From Deltaproteobacteria bacterium (GTDB lineage Bacteria; Desulfobacterota; BSN033; UBA1163): 54,340 bases of DNA. The stretch covers positions 1-54,340 of the forward strand of contig JAGXTA010000123.1 of NCBI GenBank assembly GCA_018333535.1, in the 5' to 3' direction. The notes below the pieces were generated by a model. That model was not told the DNA's origin and did not search any database. It saw nothing but the letters and a program-made list of their open reading frames with translations. Of this stretch, positions 7,920 to 17,468 are shown one piece after another (the stretch's first letter is position 1; each line of letters starts with the position of its first letter). Both the position numbers and the translations under genes were made by a program.

Positions 7920-9218
7920 CTACCTTCCTACGCCGCAGTAACGAAAGCCCAACCGCTTCATATGGGCTGGATCGTAAACATTCCTCAGGTCGATGAAAAT
8001 TGGCTCTTTCAATAATCCTTTAATACGAAGGAGGTCTAGCCGCCGGAATTGGTTCCATTCGGTCACCAGCACAAGGGCATCGGCTCCGCTGGCCACATCG
8101 TAGGCATCTTTCCCTAATTCCAGTTTTGGAAGGATCGCCTTCGCTTCCTCCATGGCTGCCGGGTCGAAGGCTCTCACCTTTGCCTCCATTTCAAGAAGCC
8201 CCCGGATGATGGCAATCGCGGAGGACTCCCGAATGTCATTCGTATTCGGTTTGAAGGATAGCCCGAGGATCCCGATCTTCTTTCCCCCGAGATCTCCCAC
8301 CATCTCCTTGATCTTCGCCACCATCCTCTTCTTCTGATCCTCGTTCGCCTGGATGACCGAATCGATCACCCTAAATGTGTATCCCTTTTCATGGGCGATC
8401 TTCGAAAGGGCACGGGTATCCTTCGGAAAACACGAGCCTCCATAACCCGGGCCCGGATGAAGAAATTTTTTCCCGATCCTTCCGTCCAATCCCATGGCCT
8501 TTGCCACATGGTGAACATCCGCTCCCACCTTCTCGCAGAGATTGGCAATCTCATTGATGAAGGTCACCTTCGTGGCCAAAAAACCGTTTGTCGCATATTT
8601 GATCATCTCTGCTGATTCGAGAGAGGTGAGGATAAATGGCGTCTCGATCAAGTATAAGGCGCTGTAAATATCCTTCATGATCGCCATTGCCTGTTCGCTC
8701 TCCGCGCCGATGACAACCCGGTCCGGCCGCATGAAGTCCTCTATGGCAGAGCCTTCCCTTAAAAATTCCGGATTGGAAACGATGTCGAAGGGAGTTGGCT
8801 GCGGTTGATGTTTTTGAATCAATTCCTTCAGCCAGCGGGCTGTACCCACCGGGACGGTCGATTTCATCACGACGACTTTGTAACCATCCATCCAGGGGGC
8901 GATCTCCTTGCCCACTTCTTCAATGAACCGGAGGTCTGCGGATCCATCCTCATTGGGAGGCGTTCCCACAGCGATGAAGATCACCAGGCTCGATCTAACT
9001 CCCTCTTCGATGTTTGAGGAAAAACGGAGTCTGCCTTCCTTTGTCCCCTTTGCCACAAGGTTTTCCAGCCCGGGTTCATAAATCGTGATCTTCCCCCGCT
9101 TGAGAAGATCGATCTTCTGGATATCACTATCCACACAGATCAGATTCATTCCGAACTCTCCCAGGCAGGCTCCGCTCACCAGCCCTACATAACCTGTTCC
9201 GATCACGCAGATATTCAT
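7920..9218 (-). CDS. ugd: UDP-glucose 6-dehydrogenase
   Basis: The 432-residue enzyme begins with the NAD-binding MNICVIGTGYVGLVSGACL. It has the STVPVGT block and the catalytic GGSCFPKDTRAL, whose Cys forms the thioester during the double oxidation of UDP-glucose to UDP-glucuronate. The C-terminal segment ILGLSFKPNTNDIRESSA is also diagnostic. Length is standard. It lies 15 bases after rmlD and has an AAGGAG site. UDP-glucuronate here would feed O-antigen or capsule sugars together with dTDP-rhamnose. Confidence 0.94.
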   Translation of the reverse strand: MNICVIGTGYVGLVSGACLGEFGMNLICVDSDIQKIDLLKRGKITIYEPGLENLVAKGTKEGRLRFSSNIEEGVRSSLVIFIAVGTPPNEDGSADLRFIEEVGKEIAPWMDGYKVVVMKSTVPVGTARWLKELIQKHQPQPTPFDIVSNPEFLREGSAIEDFMRPDRVVIGAESEQAMAIMKDIYSALYLIETPFILTSLESAEMIKYATNGFLATKVTFINEIANLCEKVGADVHHVAKAMGLDGRIGKKFLHPGPGYGGSCFPKDTRALSKIAHEKGYTFRVIDSVIQANEDQKKRMVAKIKEMVGDLGGKKIGILGLSFKPNTNDIRESSAIAIIRGLLEMEAKVRAFDPAAMEEAKAILPKLELGKDAYDVASGADALVLVTEWNQFRRLDLLRIKGLLKEPIFIDLRNVYDPAHMKRLGFRYCGVGR

Positions 9219-9233
9219 GGCTGACTCCTTCTT

Positions 9234-10103
9234 TTATGACTGCTCAAGTCCCTTAAACTCAGATAAAAAATCTTTCAGGGCTTCGGTCCAGGGGCGCAGT
9301 TCGATTCCGGTTTCCCGGCTAAATTTCTTCGTGCTGAGAACTGAATAGGAGGGTCGGGCCGCTTTCCGGTTCAGCTCCCTTGAGGAAATAGGAAGGACTT
9401 CCACTTCTTTCGCTCCTGATAATCTAAGAATGGTCTGGCCAAATTCATACCAGGAACAAAAATCATTGTTGGTCACATGAAAGATTCCGCTTGCTCTATT
9501 TTGGATCAGCAGAAAGATAGCCCTGGAAAGATCGACCGTATAAGTGGGAGCACCGATCTGGTCATTCACAACTGAGAGGACCTTTTTCTCATTTGCCTGG
9601 CGGAGAATGGCTGTGACGAAATTCTTTCCATGTCTGCCATAGAGCCACTGGGTCCGGATCACCAATCCATCCCCAGCCAATTCCATGGCATATTGTTCCC
9701 CTTTCCATTTCGATCGGCCGTAGATGTTGAGGGGATTGGGCATATCCTCTTCGACATAAGGGGCGCCCTTCTTTCCGTCGAAGACATAGTCGGTGCTCAG
9801 ATAGATCGCTTTCGCCCCGCATTGCCTGACACCCATGGCGATATGTCTCATTCCATCCGCATTGACGGCAAACGCCTCCTGCTCATTCAACTCACAGCCA
9901 TCCACATCCGTGTGGCCAGCCAAATTGATCACAATCGCCGGTCGGGTTCTCTTGATCTTGGCAACGGTCTCGTGCTCTTTCCGGATATCGATCTCATCGA
10001 TGTCCCATCCCAGGACTTCGTCACCTGGAAAAGAAGACAGAAGTTCAGGGACAAGATCCCTTCCTAACATTCCCTTGGCGCCAATGACCAATAAGCGGTT
10101 CAT
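9234..10103 (-). CDS. rfbD: dTDP-4-dehydrorhamnose reductase
   Basis: The 289-residue short-chain reductase has an N-terminal GAKGMLGRDL nucleotide-binding loop and the STDYVFDG, YGRSKWKGE active-site blocks with the Tyr-x3-Lys pair. It catalyses the last step to dTDP-L-rhamnose with NADPH. It follows rmlB downstream of a palindromic repeat, and the set rmlA-C-B-D is complete in this window. The gene order A-C-B-D is unusual but all four are on one strand. Confidence 0.92.
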   Translation of the reverse strand: MNRLLVIGAKGMLGRDLVPELLSSFPGDEVLGWDIDEIDIRKEHETVAKIKRTRPAIVINLAGHTDVDGCELNEQEAFAVNADGMRHIAMGVRQCGAKAIYLSTDYVFDGKKGAPYVEEDMPNPLNIYGRSKWKGEQYAMELAGDGLVIRTQWLYGRHGKNFVTAILRQANEKKVLSVVNDQIGAPTYTVDLSRAIFLLIQNRASGIFHVTNNDFCSWYEFGQTILRLSGAKEVEVLPISSRELNRKAARPSYSVLSTKKFSRETGIELRPWTEALKDFLSEFKGLEQS

Positions 10104-10167
10104 CCTTTAAAAGAATCTCCAACGCTCTCGTGTTGATTTTCGAATGAATCGTTATCCTAAAAGGCTT

Positions 10168-10291
10168 AAATTCGAAGCACGAAATCCGAATTTCGAAACA
10201 AACTCGAATGTTCAAAATTCTAAACGGTTTTTTTTAAACATTTGAATTTTGAGATTGTTTCAGATTTCGATATTCGAATTTCGAATTTTTT
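10168..10291. repeat. A/T-rich palindromic repeat (TTCGAATTTCGAA type)
   Basis: Outer arms rich in AAATTCGAA and TTCGAATTT flank inner arms CAAAATTC and GAATTTTG, with a T8 centre. Related sequence recurs at 11356-11533 and, in part, at 50836-50880. It separates rmlB from rmlD. Confidence 0.6.
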
Positions 10292-10296
10292 TGACG

Positions 10297-11313
10297 TTAA
10301 CGATCCTGATACATCCGTTTGTAATAATCCAGATACTCCCCTGTCTTGATCTTTTTCCACCATTCCCGGTGGGTTTGATACCATTCAATCGTCTGATTGA
10401 TTCCTTCTTCAAAAGAGACCGCAGGCGTCCACTCTAATGCCCTCTTGATCTTGGAGAAATCAATGGCATACCGCCGGTCGTGACCGGGACGATCCGCAAC
10501 AAACCGGATCAGGGAATGGGGCTTTCCCAACCGGTCCAGGATCGTCTTTGCCACATGGAGGTTGGTCCTCTCGCTCTGTCCGCCTATGTTGTAAACCTCA
10601 CCCGGTTTGCCCTCCCGAAGAACTTTGTCCAGGGCCCGGCAATGATCCTCCACATAGATCCAATCCCTGACGTTTAACCCATCGCCGTACATGGGAAGTT
10701 CCTTATCTTCCATCGCATTGGAAACCATCAGCGGAATCAATTTTTCAGGAAACTGGTAGGGACCATAATTATTTGAAGATCGCGTGATGACGGTGGGAAG
10801 CCCATAGGTATGGTAATAGGCCCGGACCATCATATCCGCCGCCGTCTTGCTCGCCGAATAGGGGCTGTTGGGAGCCAGCGGAGTCTCTTCGGTAAAGGCG
10901 CCTGTCTCCCCCAGGGAACCATAGACCTCATCGGTCGAGATGTGAAGAAAACGGATCTTCTGACCATGGCTAACTTTTCTCACCGCCTCCAGCAGAGCAA
11001 ATGTCCCGAAGATGTTCGTCCTCATAAAGGCGCCCGGGTCTTCGATGGAGCGGTCTACATGTGATTCAGCCGCAAAGTTTACGATGGCATCCACCCCTTT
11101 ACGGATCAGTTCCTCCATGCGGGTCGCATCAGCAATGTCCCCCCGGATGAAATGGTAACGGGAAGAATGGGAAAGGTCCGAAAGGTTTTCGATGTTTCCG
11201 GCATAGGTCAGTTTATCAACATTGATAATCGAGACCTCCGGATAGTTCTTCAAATAATACCGAATGAAATTACTTCCAATAAATCCACACCCGCCTGTCA
11301 CCAGTAGTCTCAT
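10297..11313 (-). CDS. rfbB: dTDP-glucose 4,6-dehydratase
   Basis: The 338-residue SDR enzyme opens with LVTGGCGFIGSNFIRYYL, carries HISTDEVYGSLG (Thr-Asp-Glu of the active site) and YSASKTAADMMVRAYY (Tyr-x3-Lys), then the family marker RSSNNYGPYQFPEKLIP. It converts dTDP-glucose to the 4-keto-6-deoxy sugar using bound NAD. An AAGAGGTCAGAG site precedes the ATG. It is part of the complete dTDP-rhamnose set. Confidence 0.95.
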   Translation of the reverse strand: MRLLVTGGCGFIGSNFIRYYLKNYPEVSIINVDKLTYAGNIENLSDLSHSSRYHFIRGDIADATRMEELIRKGVDAIVNFAAESHVDRSIEDPGAFMRTNIFGTFALLEAVRKVSHGQKIRFLHISTDEVYGSLGETGAFTEETPLAPNSPYSASKTAADMMVRAYYHTYGLPTVITRSSNNYGPYQFPEKLIPLMVSNAMEDKELPMYGDGLNVRDWIYVEDHCRALDKVLREGKPGEVYNIGGQSERTNLHVAKTILDRLGKPHSLIRFVADRPGHDRRYAIDFSKIKRALEWTPAVSFEEGINQTIEWYQTHREWWKKIKTGEYLDYYKRMYQDR

Positions 11314-11355
11314 TATTCTCTGACCTCTTGTAATTCTCGAACGAGTTGCACCCCT

Positions 11356-11533
11356 TAAATCCGAAATCCGAATATCGGGCGAACCTTCCCGAAGGGATCA
11401 ATCTGAAACAAATTCAAATTCCCAAAATTCAAATGTCTTAAACTTTTATTTGTTTCGAATCCCGCCTTGGCGGGAAAATTTTGTGATTCGAGATTATTTC
11501 GGATTTCGGATTTCGTGCTTCGAATTTCCGATT
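11356..11533. repeat. nested palindromic repeat, same family as 10168-10291
   Basis: Arms AAATCCGAAATCCGAAT and ATTTCGGATTTCG face each other, with inner units GGGCGAACCTTCCCGAAGGG and CCCGCCTTGGCGGG. The block TCGGGCGAA(G/C)CTTC(T/C)CGAAGGGATCAA is repeated at 50855-50880. Confidence 0.6.
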
Positions 11534-11536
11534 TTC

Positions 11537-11995
11537 TTACCCATCTTTCCTCGCCCAATCATAAGGGATATCCTTACCGTGGGGCGGGAGACGGTATTCA
11601 TCCGGTTTGCTGTAATCATAGACCCCCGTCGGGATATTGACGATGATCGCCTCCTCCTCGCTGACGCACTTCCATCCATGATAGATCATATTGGGTACCT
11701 GGACCAGCATCGGGTTATGGATCCCGATGTAAAATTCATTGATCTCACCCCTGGTGGGTGACTTCTCCCTTGGATCGTAAAGGACCAGTTTGATCATCCC
11801 CTGGACCGAGACAATGTTGTCGGTCTGGATTTTATGATAGTGCCAGGCCTTGACGACCTGTGGGTAGGTTGTCGTCACGTAGACCTGGCCGAATTTTAAG
11901 AAGAGATCGTCATCTGCCCGGAGGATCTCCATCACCCTCCCCCGCTCATCCGGAATCACCCTCAATGACTTCGTCCTCACGCCGTGGATCATCAT
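11537..11995 (-). CDS. rfbC: dTDP-4-dehydrorhamnose 3,5-epimerase, short form
   Basis: This 152-residue cupin resembles the short RmlC branch. It has VKAWHYHKIQTDNIVSVQG with the catalytic-type His, KLVLYDPREKSPTRGE and MIYHGWKCVSEEEAIIVNIP. Classic RmlC is about 180 residues and reads LRGLHYQ at the His, so this is a divergent form. Its place between rmlA and rmlB makes the epimerase role very likely. An exact alternative would be another nucleotide-sugar 3-epimerase. Confidence 0.82.
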   Translation of the reverse strand: MMIHGVRTKSLRVIPDERGRVMEILRADDDLFLKFGQVYVTTTYPQVVKAWHYHKIQTDNIVSVQGMIKLVLYDPREKSPTRGEINEFYIGIHNPMLVQVPNMIYHGWKCVSEEEAIIVNIPTGVYDYSKPDEYRLPPHGKDIPYDWARKDG

Positions 11996-12073
11996 TTCTT
12001 CCTCCCGTTCTCAGGCTTTATCGGGAAATCTACTCTAAATATTTGAATATGGAATTCTTAAGGTGTAATTTAA

Positions 12074-12139
12074 GTCATTCCTGCGGAGGCAGGAATCCAG
12101 CATGAAACCTTACTGGATTCCCGTTTTCACGGGAATGAC
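12074..12139. repeat. dispersed palindromic repeat, GTCATTCC family
   Basis: The unit GTCATTCC-GCGGA-GGAATCCAG is followed by TGGATTCCCGT-TTCACGGGAATGAC. Copies of the same GTCATTCC...GGAATCCAG half occur at 28086, 42482 and 53852, so this is a four-copy family in the window. It lies between rmlA and rmlC. Confidence 0.8.
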
Positions 12140-12174
12140 AAAAACGTAAAAAAAGGTTCACTAAATTTTCTTGA

Positions 12175-12903
12175 TTACAGGTTATTCGCTCCTGTCTGGG
12201 CCACCAGCTGATTGGCACGGAGCAGGGATTCAAAGGTTCCCGCATCGGTCCACCACCCATCCAAAATATCATAGGTCATCGTCCCTTTTCCAATATATCG
12301 ATTATTCACATCGGTGATTTCCAACTCCCCCCGTTCCGAAGGCTTCAGGGTCTTAATAAAATCAAAGACGGTAGAATCATAAAAATAGATTCCGATCACC
12401 GCATATTTTGATCTTGGCTGTTTGGGCTTTTCCTCGATCCCGACAATCCTGTCTCCTTTCAACTCCGCAACGCCGAACCGATGCGGGTCAGGGACCTCCT
12501 TCAGGAGGATCTTCGCCCCCTGCTTCTGCTTTCGGAAAGCCTCCGCCGCACTTCGAATATTCCTCTCGATGATATTATCTCCCAATACAACGCAGACTCC
12601 ATCTCCGGCGGCAAAAAATTCTGCAAGGCCGAGGGCTTCGGCAATTCCTCCCTCTCCCTGTTGATAGGTGTAGTTAATATGTTTAAGCCCGAACTCCTTT
12701 CCGTTTCCGAGCAGCCTCAGAAAATCACCGGCATTATTTCCGCCGGTGACGATCAGGATGTCATCAATACCCGCATTGATCAGGGTCTGGATCGGGTAAT
12801 AGATCATCGGTTTATCATAGACCGGAAGCAGATGCTTATTCGTTACCTTTGTCAATGGATAGAGCCGCGTTCCCAACCCCCCTGCCAAAATCACTCCCTT
12901 CAT
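12175..12903 (-). CDS. rfbA: glucose-1-phosphate thymidylyltransferase, short form
   Basis: The 242-residue nucleotidyltransferase starts MKGVILAGGLGTRLYPLTKV with the nucleotide-binding GGxGTRL loop, then KPMIYYPIQTL and VVLGDNIIE (metal-binding Asp). It lacks the C-terminal extension of the 290-residue RmlA, as in many archaeal and anaerobe versions. It makes dTDP-glucose from dTTP and glucose-1-phosphate, the entry to the rhamnose set. A GGAGGAAAG site precedes the ATG. Confidence 0.9.
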   Translation of the reverse strand: MKGVILAGGLGTRLYPLTKVTNKHLLPVYDKPMIYYPIQTLINAGIDDILIVTGGNNAGDFLRLLGNGKEFGLKHINYTYQQGEGGIAEALGLAEFFAAGDGVCVVLGDNIIERNIRSAAEAFRKQKQGAKILLKEVPDPHRFGVAELKGDRIVGIEEKPKQPRSKYAVIGIYFYDSTVFDFIKTLKPSERGELEITDVNNRYIGKGTMTYDILDGWWTDAGTFESLLRANQLVAQTGANNL

Positions 12904-12931
12904 TCTTTCCTCCTTTTGATCCGCCCGTTCT

Positions 12932-15085
12932 TTACAAACTCATATAAAAAGGCTTCTTCCCCAACGAACCCAGGCCGAGCAGATTGAGATAGACCTGAAA
13001 CTTCAACTCCTTATTCTGGACCCCATCAGGAGATCGACCCTTATCCTCGACCGTCAGTCCTAATGTCCAGCACTGCGCCTGATACTCCGCCCCATAGATA
13101 TTCTCTACCTTCCAGTGATCTTTTAAATTATAGCGCGTCGAGCCATAGAGATAGAGAGGAGGGATCGTCTTGACCCGGACGCCCGCATTGATCTCTTTAA
13201 TGTTGCGCTGGGCATATCGGTATTGAACCTGAAGCGCATCATCTCGCTTATCCTTGATGTTGATGGAGGCATTCCCAACTTCCAGATTTCCATGATAGGG
13301 GCTGAACTCTCCGTCCATTTTTGCAGAAAGATAGGGGCTGAAATTCCACCAGAGTTCTCCCTGAATATTGGAAAAGTATCTCCCCTTGCCCTTTGAATCC
13401 CGTGTGAAGGGGTCTCCGAGACTATAGGATTGGAAGATTTTCAGCTTTGCATATTCCGAAGGTCCGGAACTCACCCCTTCCTTCTCAGGTTTTCCCACAA
13501 GCCGCTGGGTGAGGCCATAGGTGATCTGATTCGAATATGGGATTCGATCCAGATCGTCGAAGACGGGAATATCTTTCTGGTTGACCGGGGGACTGTAATG
13601 ATAGCCGATCATGGGCTCGATGGTGTGCATCCATTTCCCCACCTTATAAAGTTTTGAAATTCCTGGAACTGCTCCCGCATCGTAGACCCGGTAAAATTCG
13701 GTGGAGACCTCCGTGTTTGCCACAACCGTCTCCCGTGACTCCCATCCTTTAAATTGCCGCGTCGGATCATTAAAAGACTTATACAGGGTCTCCCTTGGCC
13801 CCACGCTCGATTCCACCTTCATGACATTAAAGAGTCTCAACGGAACGAAGAGCCTTGGAAAGACATCACCCCGGTGCGCCTCCACACCCTGGTCCCGCGA
13901 GAAACGGGTGTAGGAGACCCCGCCCTCGAAGAAGAGCGGCGTATTGAAAAGCGACTGCGGGTGTCCCTGAAAACTGACCTGCGGGAGTTTCTGAACGGTC
14001 TCGTCATCGCTTTTTTTCGTCAGGTCCTGAAAAACGGAGGCCTCTGTCAGGAAACTGAACCGGTCCCAGTTTTTGCCTCCAAAGATGGTGGACCTTAACT
14101 GTCCCCTGCTCCTTGAGTCGATCTTCGCCTCTCCCGGAAGGTCTTCGTCAAAATCGCGGTGGTAGTGGATGTCGCTCACGCGATTGATATTGGCCTTTAA
14201 ATAAAAATCGTGTGGAAATTTTTGTTGATGCTGGACGAAGAAGGCATAACGATTTTTATTAAAAACCTGATCATCGATGAAATGGAAGCTGGCCTGTCCC
14301 CTTGTCTCCGGAGTAAAGGCATAGCGGTATTCCAAGCCTTCTTTAAAACCCCTCTTCCCCAAATAATCGAGATAAAGCGTGGCATCCATGTCTTTGGTAA
14401 TAGCCCAGAAGAAGGCGTTCTTAATCTCGGGGCCATACTTTTTCGAATACCCCACCCGGGGGAGGAGAAAACCCGTCTGTCTCTCTCTTTTTACAGGAAA
14501 GAGCCCCCAGGGAAGATAGAAGGATGGAATGCCTCCGAGATAAAAGGTCGGACCCTTGGCAATCCCGTATCCTTCGACCGTGACCTCCAATTCTTTGACC
14601 GTAAATTTCCACGGAGGTCGCGCCGCATCGCAGGTGGTGAAAGAACCCTCCCGGATTCGATACCGGTTCTCTCCTAATTTCTCGCCCTCCTTGCTTGTGA
14701 TATGAAAATTCTGATCCTTGAGAAAGAGCCTGGCCTGGTAGATCTTCCCCAGCCGGGTATCGATGTTGATTTCCAATCGTTCGCACTCGAGAACATCCTC
14801 TCCTTCCCTGAGCACAATATTTCCCCAGGCCACGAGATCCTTCGTCGCCATATTCAGTTGAGCATGATCTCCCTTAAGAAAGAGATCTCCTCTTTTTACT
14901 TCCACTCTTCCGTGGGCCTCATAGACCTGACTGTCCCGTTCATAGGAGAGCTCATCCGCCTCAATCTCCACAGGCCCTTCCCCCTTCTCCACTTTCACAT
15001 CGGTGATCTTTCCATCAGAGAGAGGGGGATGAAAGAGGGTCAGAAGGATGGAGAAAGAGCTCAGGACGAACCAGCGATATCTCAT
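12932..15085 (-). CDS. lptD: LPS assembly outer-membrane protein LptD
   Basis: The 717-residue protein has a signal peptide (about residues 1-25), an OstA/LptA-like beta-jellyroll near residues 35-150 (VEIEADELSYERDSQVYEAH, GNIVLREGEDVLECERLEIN) and then a long beta-barrel of alternating strands. Barrel markers include FYLGGIPSFYLPWGLFPVK and RQTGFLLPRVGYSKKYG. It inserts LPS into the outer leaflet with LptE. Its ATG overlaps the folC stop (ATGA), giving an accD-folC-lptD order. This gene is strong evidence for an LPS outer membrane. Confidence 0.92.
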   Translation of the reverse strand: MRYRWFVLSSFSILLTLFHPPLSDGKITDVKVEKGEGPVEIEADELSYERDSQVYEAHGRVEVKRGDLFLKGDHAQLNMATKDLVAWGNIVLREGEDVLECERLEINIDTRLGKIYQARLFLKDQNFHITSKEGEKLGENRYRIREGSFTTCDAARPPWKFTVKELEVTVEGYGIAKGPTFYLGGIPSFYLPWGLFPVKRERQTGFLLPRVGYSKKYGPEIKNAFFWAITKDMDATLYLDYLGKRGFKEGLEYRYAFTPETRGQASFHFIDDQVFNKNRYAFFVQHQQKFPHDFYLKANINRVSDIHYHRDFDEDLPGEAKIDSRSRGQLRSTIFGGKNWDRFSFLTEASVFQDLTKKSDDETVQKLPQVSFQGHPQSLFNTPLFFEGGVSYTRFSRDQGVEAHRGDVFPRLFVPLRLFNVMKVESSVGPRETLYKSFNDPTRQFKGWESRETVVANTEVSTEFYRVYDAGAVPGISKLYKVGKWMHTIEPMIGYHYSPPVNQKDIPVFDDLDRIPYSNQITYGLTQRLVGKPEKEGVSSGPSEYAKLKIFQSYSLGDPFTRDSKGKGRYFSNIQGELWWNFSPYLSAKMDGEFSPYHGNLEVGNASINIKDKRDDALQVQYRYAQRNIKEINAGVRVKTIPPLYLYGSTRYNLKDHWKVENIYGAEYQAQCWTLGLTVEDKGRSPDGVQNKELKFQVYLNLLGLGSLGKKPFYMSL

Positions 15086-16374
15086 AATCCTCCCCTGGGA
15101 AGAAAGTAGGATCTGGCTTCTCCAACCGTATAGAGCGACCCGGTAATACAGAAGATATCTTCTTCGCCTGTGAGAGAGAGACCCCTGTCAATCGCCTTCC
15201 TAAAATCTTCGATAACCTCTGCCTTTTTCCCATTCCGTCCCAGGGCCTTCCTGAGCGAATCAGGAGAGGCGGCGCGGTCTGTGCCAGGCCGCGTAAGAAC
15301 GATGTGATCTGCAAGCGGAGACAGGCAGTGAAGGATCGAATGGACATCCTTGTCTTTCATGATTCCAATCAGAAGGACGAGATGGCGATATTGAAAATCC
15401 TCCTTTAGAGACTCTCTCAAAGAGAGAGCTCCTTCGGGATTATGGGCGCCATCGAGAATAACTCGAGGGGAGGAGCTTACCATTTCCAATCTTCCGGGCC
15501 ATTCAACCGCCTTCAACCCTTCGACGATGGCGTCGTTCGAAACGCGATATCCCAGATCATCCAGAATTTCCATCGCTCCAACGGCGGTCGTGGCATTCAC
15601 CATTTGATAGGAACCCCGGAGGTTGAGAGAAAGGTCCCACAGTTTTCGATGGAGGCCTTCGTAATGGAAACTCCTCTCCCCTCCTGGAACATAACGGAAA
15701 TCCTTCCCAACCCTAAAAAAGAGCGCCTTCTTCTCGCGGCATATTTTTGAAAAGAGGCGGAGCACCGTCGGCTGGGTGGCGGCTGTGATGAGTGGGCGGC
15801 TCTCTTTGATGATCCCTGCCTTTTCCCTCGCAATCCTCATGATGCCCTTGCCAAGAACATCTTCATGATCTTTGCCAATATTCGTGATGATGGAGACAAG
15901 GGGATCGACCACATTGGTCGAATCGAGCCTTCCTCCCAGACCCACCTCCAGGATGGCCAGATCGACCATCTTCTGTTTGAAGTAAAGGAAAACCATTGCA
16001 GTGGTAAAATCGAAGAAGGTGAAGGGAGGGGCGACACCAGCCTTCTCAATCTTCTCCCGCATCCACTCCGTCAGTTCTGCCACTTCCTCTTTCTCGATCT
16101 CCTTTTCATTCACCATCATTCGTTCCGTGAACCGGATGAGATGGGGAGACGTATAGAGGCCAACCCCGTAACCCTCTTTTCGCAAGATCGAAGCAACCAT
16201 GGCCGCGGTGCTACCTTTTCCGTTCGTCCCTCCTATATGGATGGCCTGAATGTCCCGATGCGGATTTCCAACAGCCTCGAGAATCTCCTCGATCTTCGTC
16301 AACCCGAAAATCATCCCGAACTTTTCAAGACCATAGAGATAGTCAAGCGATCGTTGATAGCCATTCTTATTCAT
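15082..16374 (-). CDS. folC: bifunctional folylpolyglutamate / dihydrofolate synthase
   Basis: The 430-residue Mur-ligase-type enzyme has the ATP-binding loop IHIGGTNGKGSTAAM, the YTSPHLIRFTERM block, ITNIGKDHEDVLG and the C-terminal domain start VILDGAHNPEGA. It adds glutamates to (dihydro)folate in the cytoplasm. It follows accD after a 120-base spacer that holds a 14-bp perfect inverted repeat. accD-folC adjacency is common in proteobacteria. Confidence 0.93.
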   Translation of the reverse strand: MNKNGYQRSLDYLYGLEKFGMIFGLTKIEEILEAVGNPHRDIQAIHIGGTNGKGSTAAMVASILRKEGYGVGLYTSPHLIRFTERMMVNEKEIEKEEVAELTEWMREKIEKAGVAPPFTFFDFTTAMVFLYFKQKMVDLAILEVGLGGRLDSTNVVDPLVSIITNIGKDHEDVLGKGIMRIAREKAGIIKESRPLITAATQPTVLRLFSKICREKKALFFRVGKDFRYVPGGERSFHYEGLHRKLWDLSLNLRGSYQMVNATTAVGAMEILDDLGYRVSNDAIVEGLKAVEWPGRLEMVSSSPRVILDGAHNPEGALSLRESLKEDFQYRHLVLLIGIMKDKDVHSILHCLSPLADHIVLTRPGTDRAASPDSLRKALGRNGKKAEVIEDFRKAIDRGLSLTGEEDIFCITGSLYTVGEARSYFLPRGGL

Positions 16375-16391
16375 TTCTAATCTATTCCTTT

Positions 16392-16496
16392 ACCCCGTTA
16401 GAAAGCCCCGCATCCCATGGCCGAGTCTAATCGGCGCTGCGTTGAAAACTCTGCGTGAGCTATTTCGTTAGAAAGGCCAAATCTTTCTAACGGGGT
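16392..16496. repeat. 14-bp perfect inverted repeat between accD and folC
   Basis: ACCCCGTTAGAAAG (16392-16405) and CTTTCTAACGGGGT (16483-16496) are exact inverted copies; a third partial copy TTCGTTAGAAAGG lies at 16464-16476. In the accD-folC transcript this would bring the accD stop into a stem. No T-run follows, so it is not a standard terminator. Confidence 0.6.
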
Positions 16497-17348
16497 TTAC
16501 TGACCAGCCTTGAGCATTTTGAGGAGGGAGGCAAGGGTGTGCCGGAGATCTTTTCGTTCAACGATGAGATCGATCATCCCATGCTGAATAAGGTATTCCG
16601 CCCGTTGGAATCCCTCCGGAAGTTCCGCTCGAATCGTATCTTTGATCACCCTTGGCCCTGCAAATCCGATCATCGCTTTTGGCTCGGCGATGATGACATC
16701 GCCCAACATGGCAATGCTGGCCGACACCCCCCCTGTGGTCGGATCGGTCAGGACCGAGATGTAGGGAAGCCTTGCTTCCTGGAGTCTGCCAAGGGCTGCG
16801 CTGGTCTTGGCCATCTGCATCAGAGAGAGGATCCCTTCCTGCATCCTGGCTCCTCCGGAGGCGCAAAAGATGATCACGCCGACTTTTTTCTCGATCGCCC
16901 TCTCAATCAGACGGGTGATCTTTTCCCCCACCACCGAACCCATGCTTCCGCCCATAAAGTTAAATTCAAAAATGCCGACCATCACCCGTTCGCCCTCGAA
17001 CTGTGCCTCTCCGCAGATGACAGCATCCTTCTGACCGGTCGTTTCTTGAGATTCTTTGACCCGGTGCGGGTACTTCTTCGAATCTTTGAATTCCAGGGGA
17101 TCAAGGGAAGTAAGGTCTGAGTCGTTCTCAAGGAAGGTTCCCGGATCAATTAGACACTCCATTCGTTTCCGGGCAGGTATCTGAAAGTGATAATTGCACT
17201 TCGGACAGACCGAAAGATTCCGTTCGACGACCTTACGGTAGATCATCTCATTGCACGACTTACACTTCAACCAGAGCTCATCGAAGAGCCTCGGGTTCTC
17301 ACGCTTCTCTTTCTTCTCTTCCTCTTCTCCCTTCTTAAACCAGGCCAT
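16497..17348 (-). CDS. accD: acetyl-CoA carboxylase carboxyltransferase subunit beta
   Basis: The 283-residue subunit has the N-terminal zinc ribbon (KCKSCNEMIYRK, VCPKCNYHF; two CxxC pairs) and the crotonase-fold carboxyltransferase core (EFNFMGGSMGSVVGEKI, FCASGGARMQEGILSLMQMA, DPTTGGVSASIAMLGDVIIA). With AccA it moves CO2 from biotin to acetyl-CoA to make malonyl-CoA. An extra charged linker (residues 5-20) precedes the ribbon, which is a common variation. Confidence 0.94.
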   Translation of the reverse strand: MAWFKKGEEEEKKEKRENPRLFDELWLKCKSCNEMIYRKVVERNLSVCPKCNYHFQIPARKRMECLIDPGTFLENDSDLTSLDPLEFKDSKKYPHRVKESQETTGQKDAVICGEAQFEGERVMVGIFEFNFMGGSMGSVVGEKITRLIERAIEKKVGVIIFCASGGARMQEGILSLMQMAKTSAALGRLQEARLPYISVLTDPTTGGVSASIAMLGDVIIAEPKAMIGFAGPRVIKDTIRAELPEGFQRAEYLIQHGMIDLIVERKDLRHTLASLLKMLKAGQ

Positions 17349-17468
17349 CGAATCGATCGATCCTCTCTTTTTGGATGTTTAAAGCTAACAAAATAAGGGT
17401 GAGATGTCAATGAAATGAGAACTTCCGGGAGGATTGAATCTCATTCTTGGCTGTGGTATTTTAAAGCG

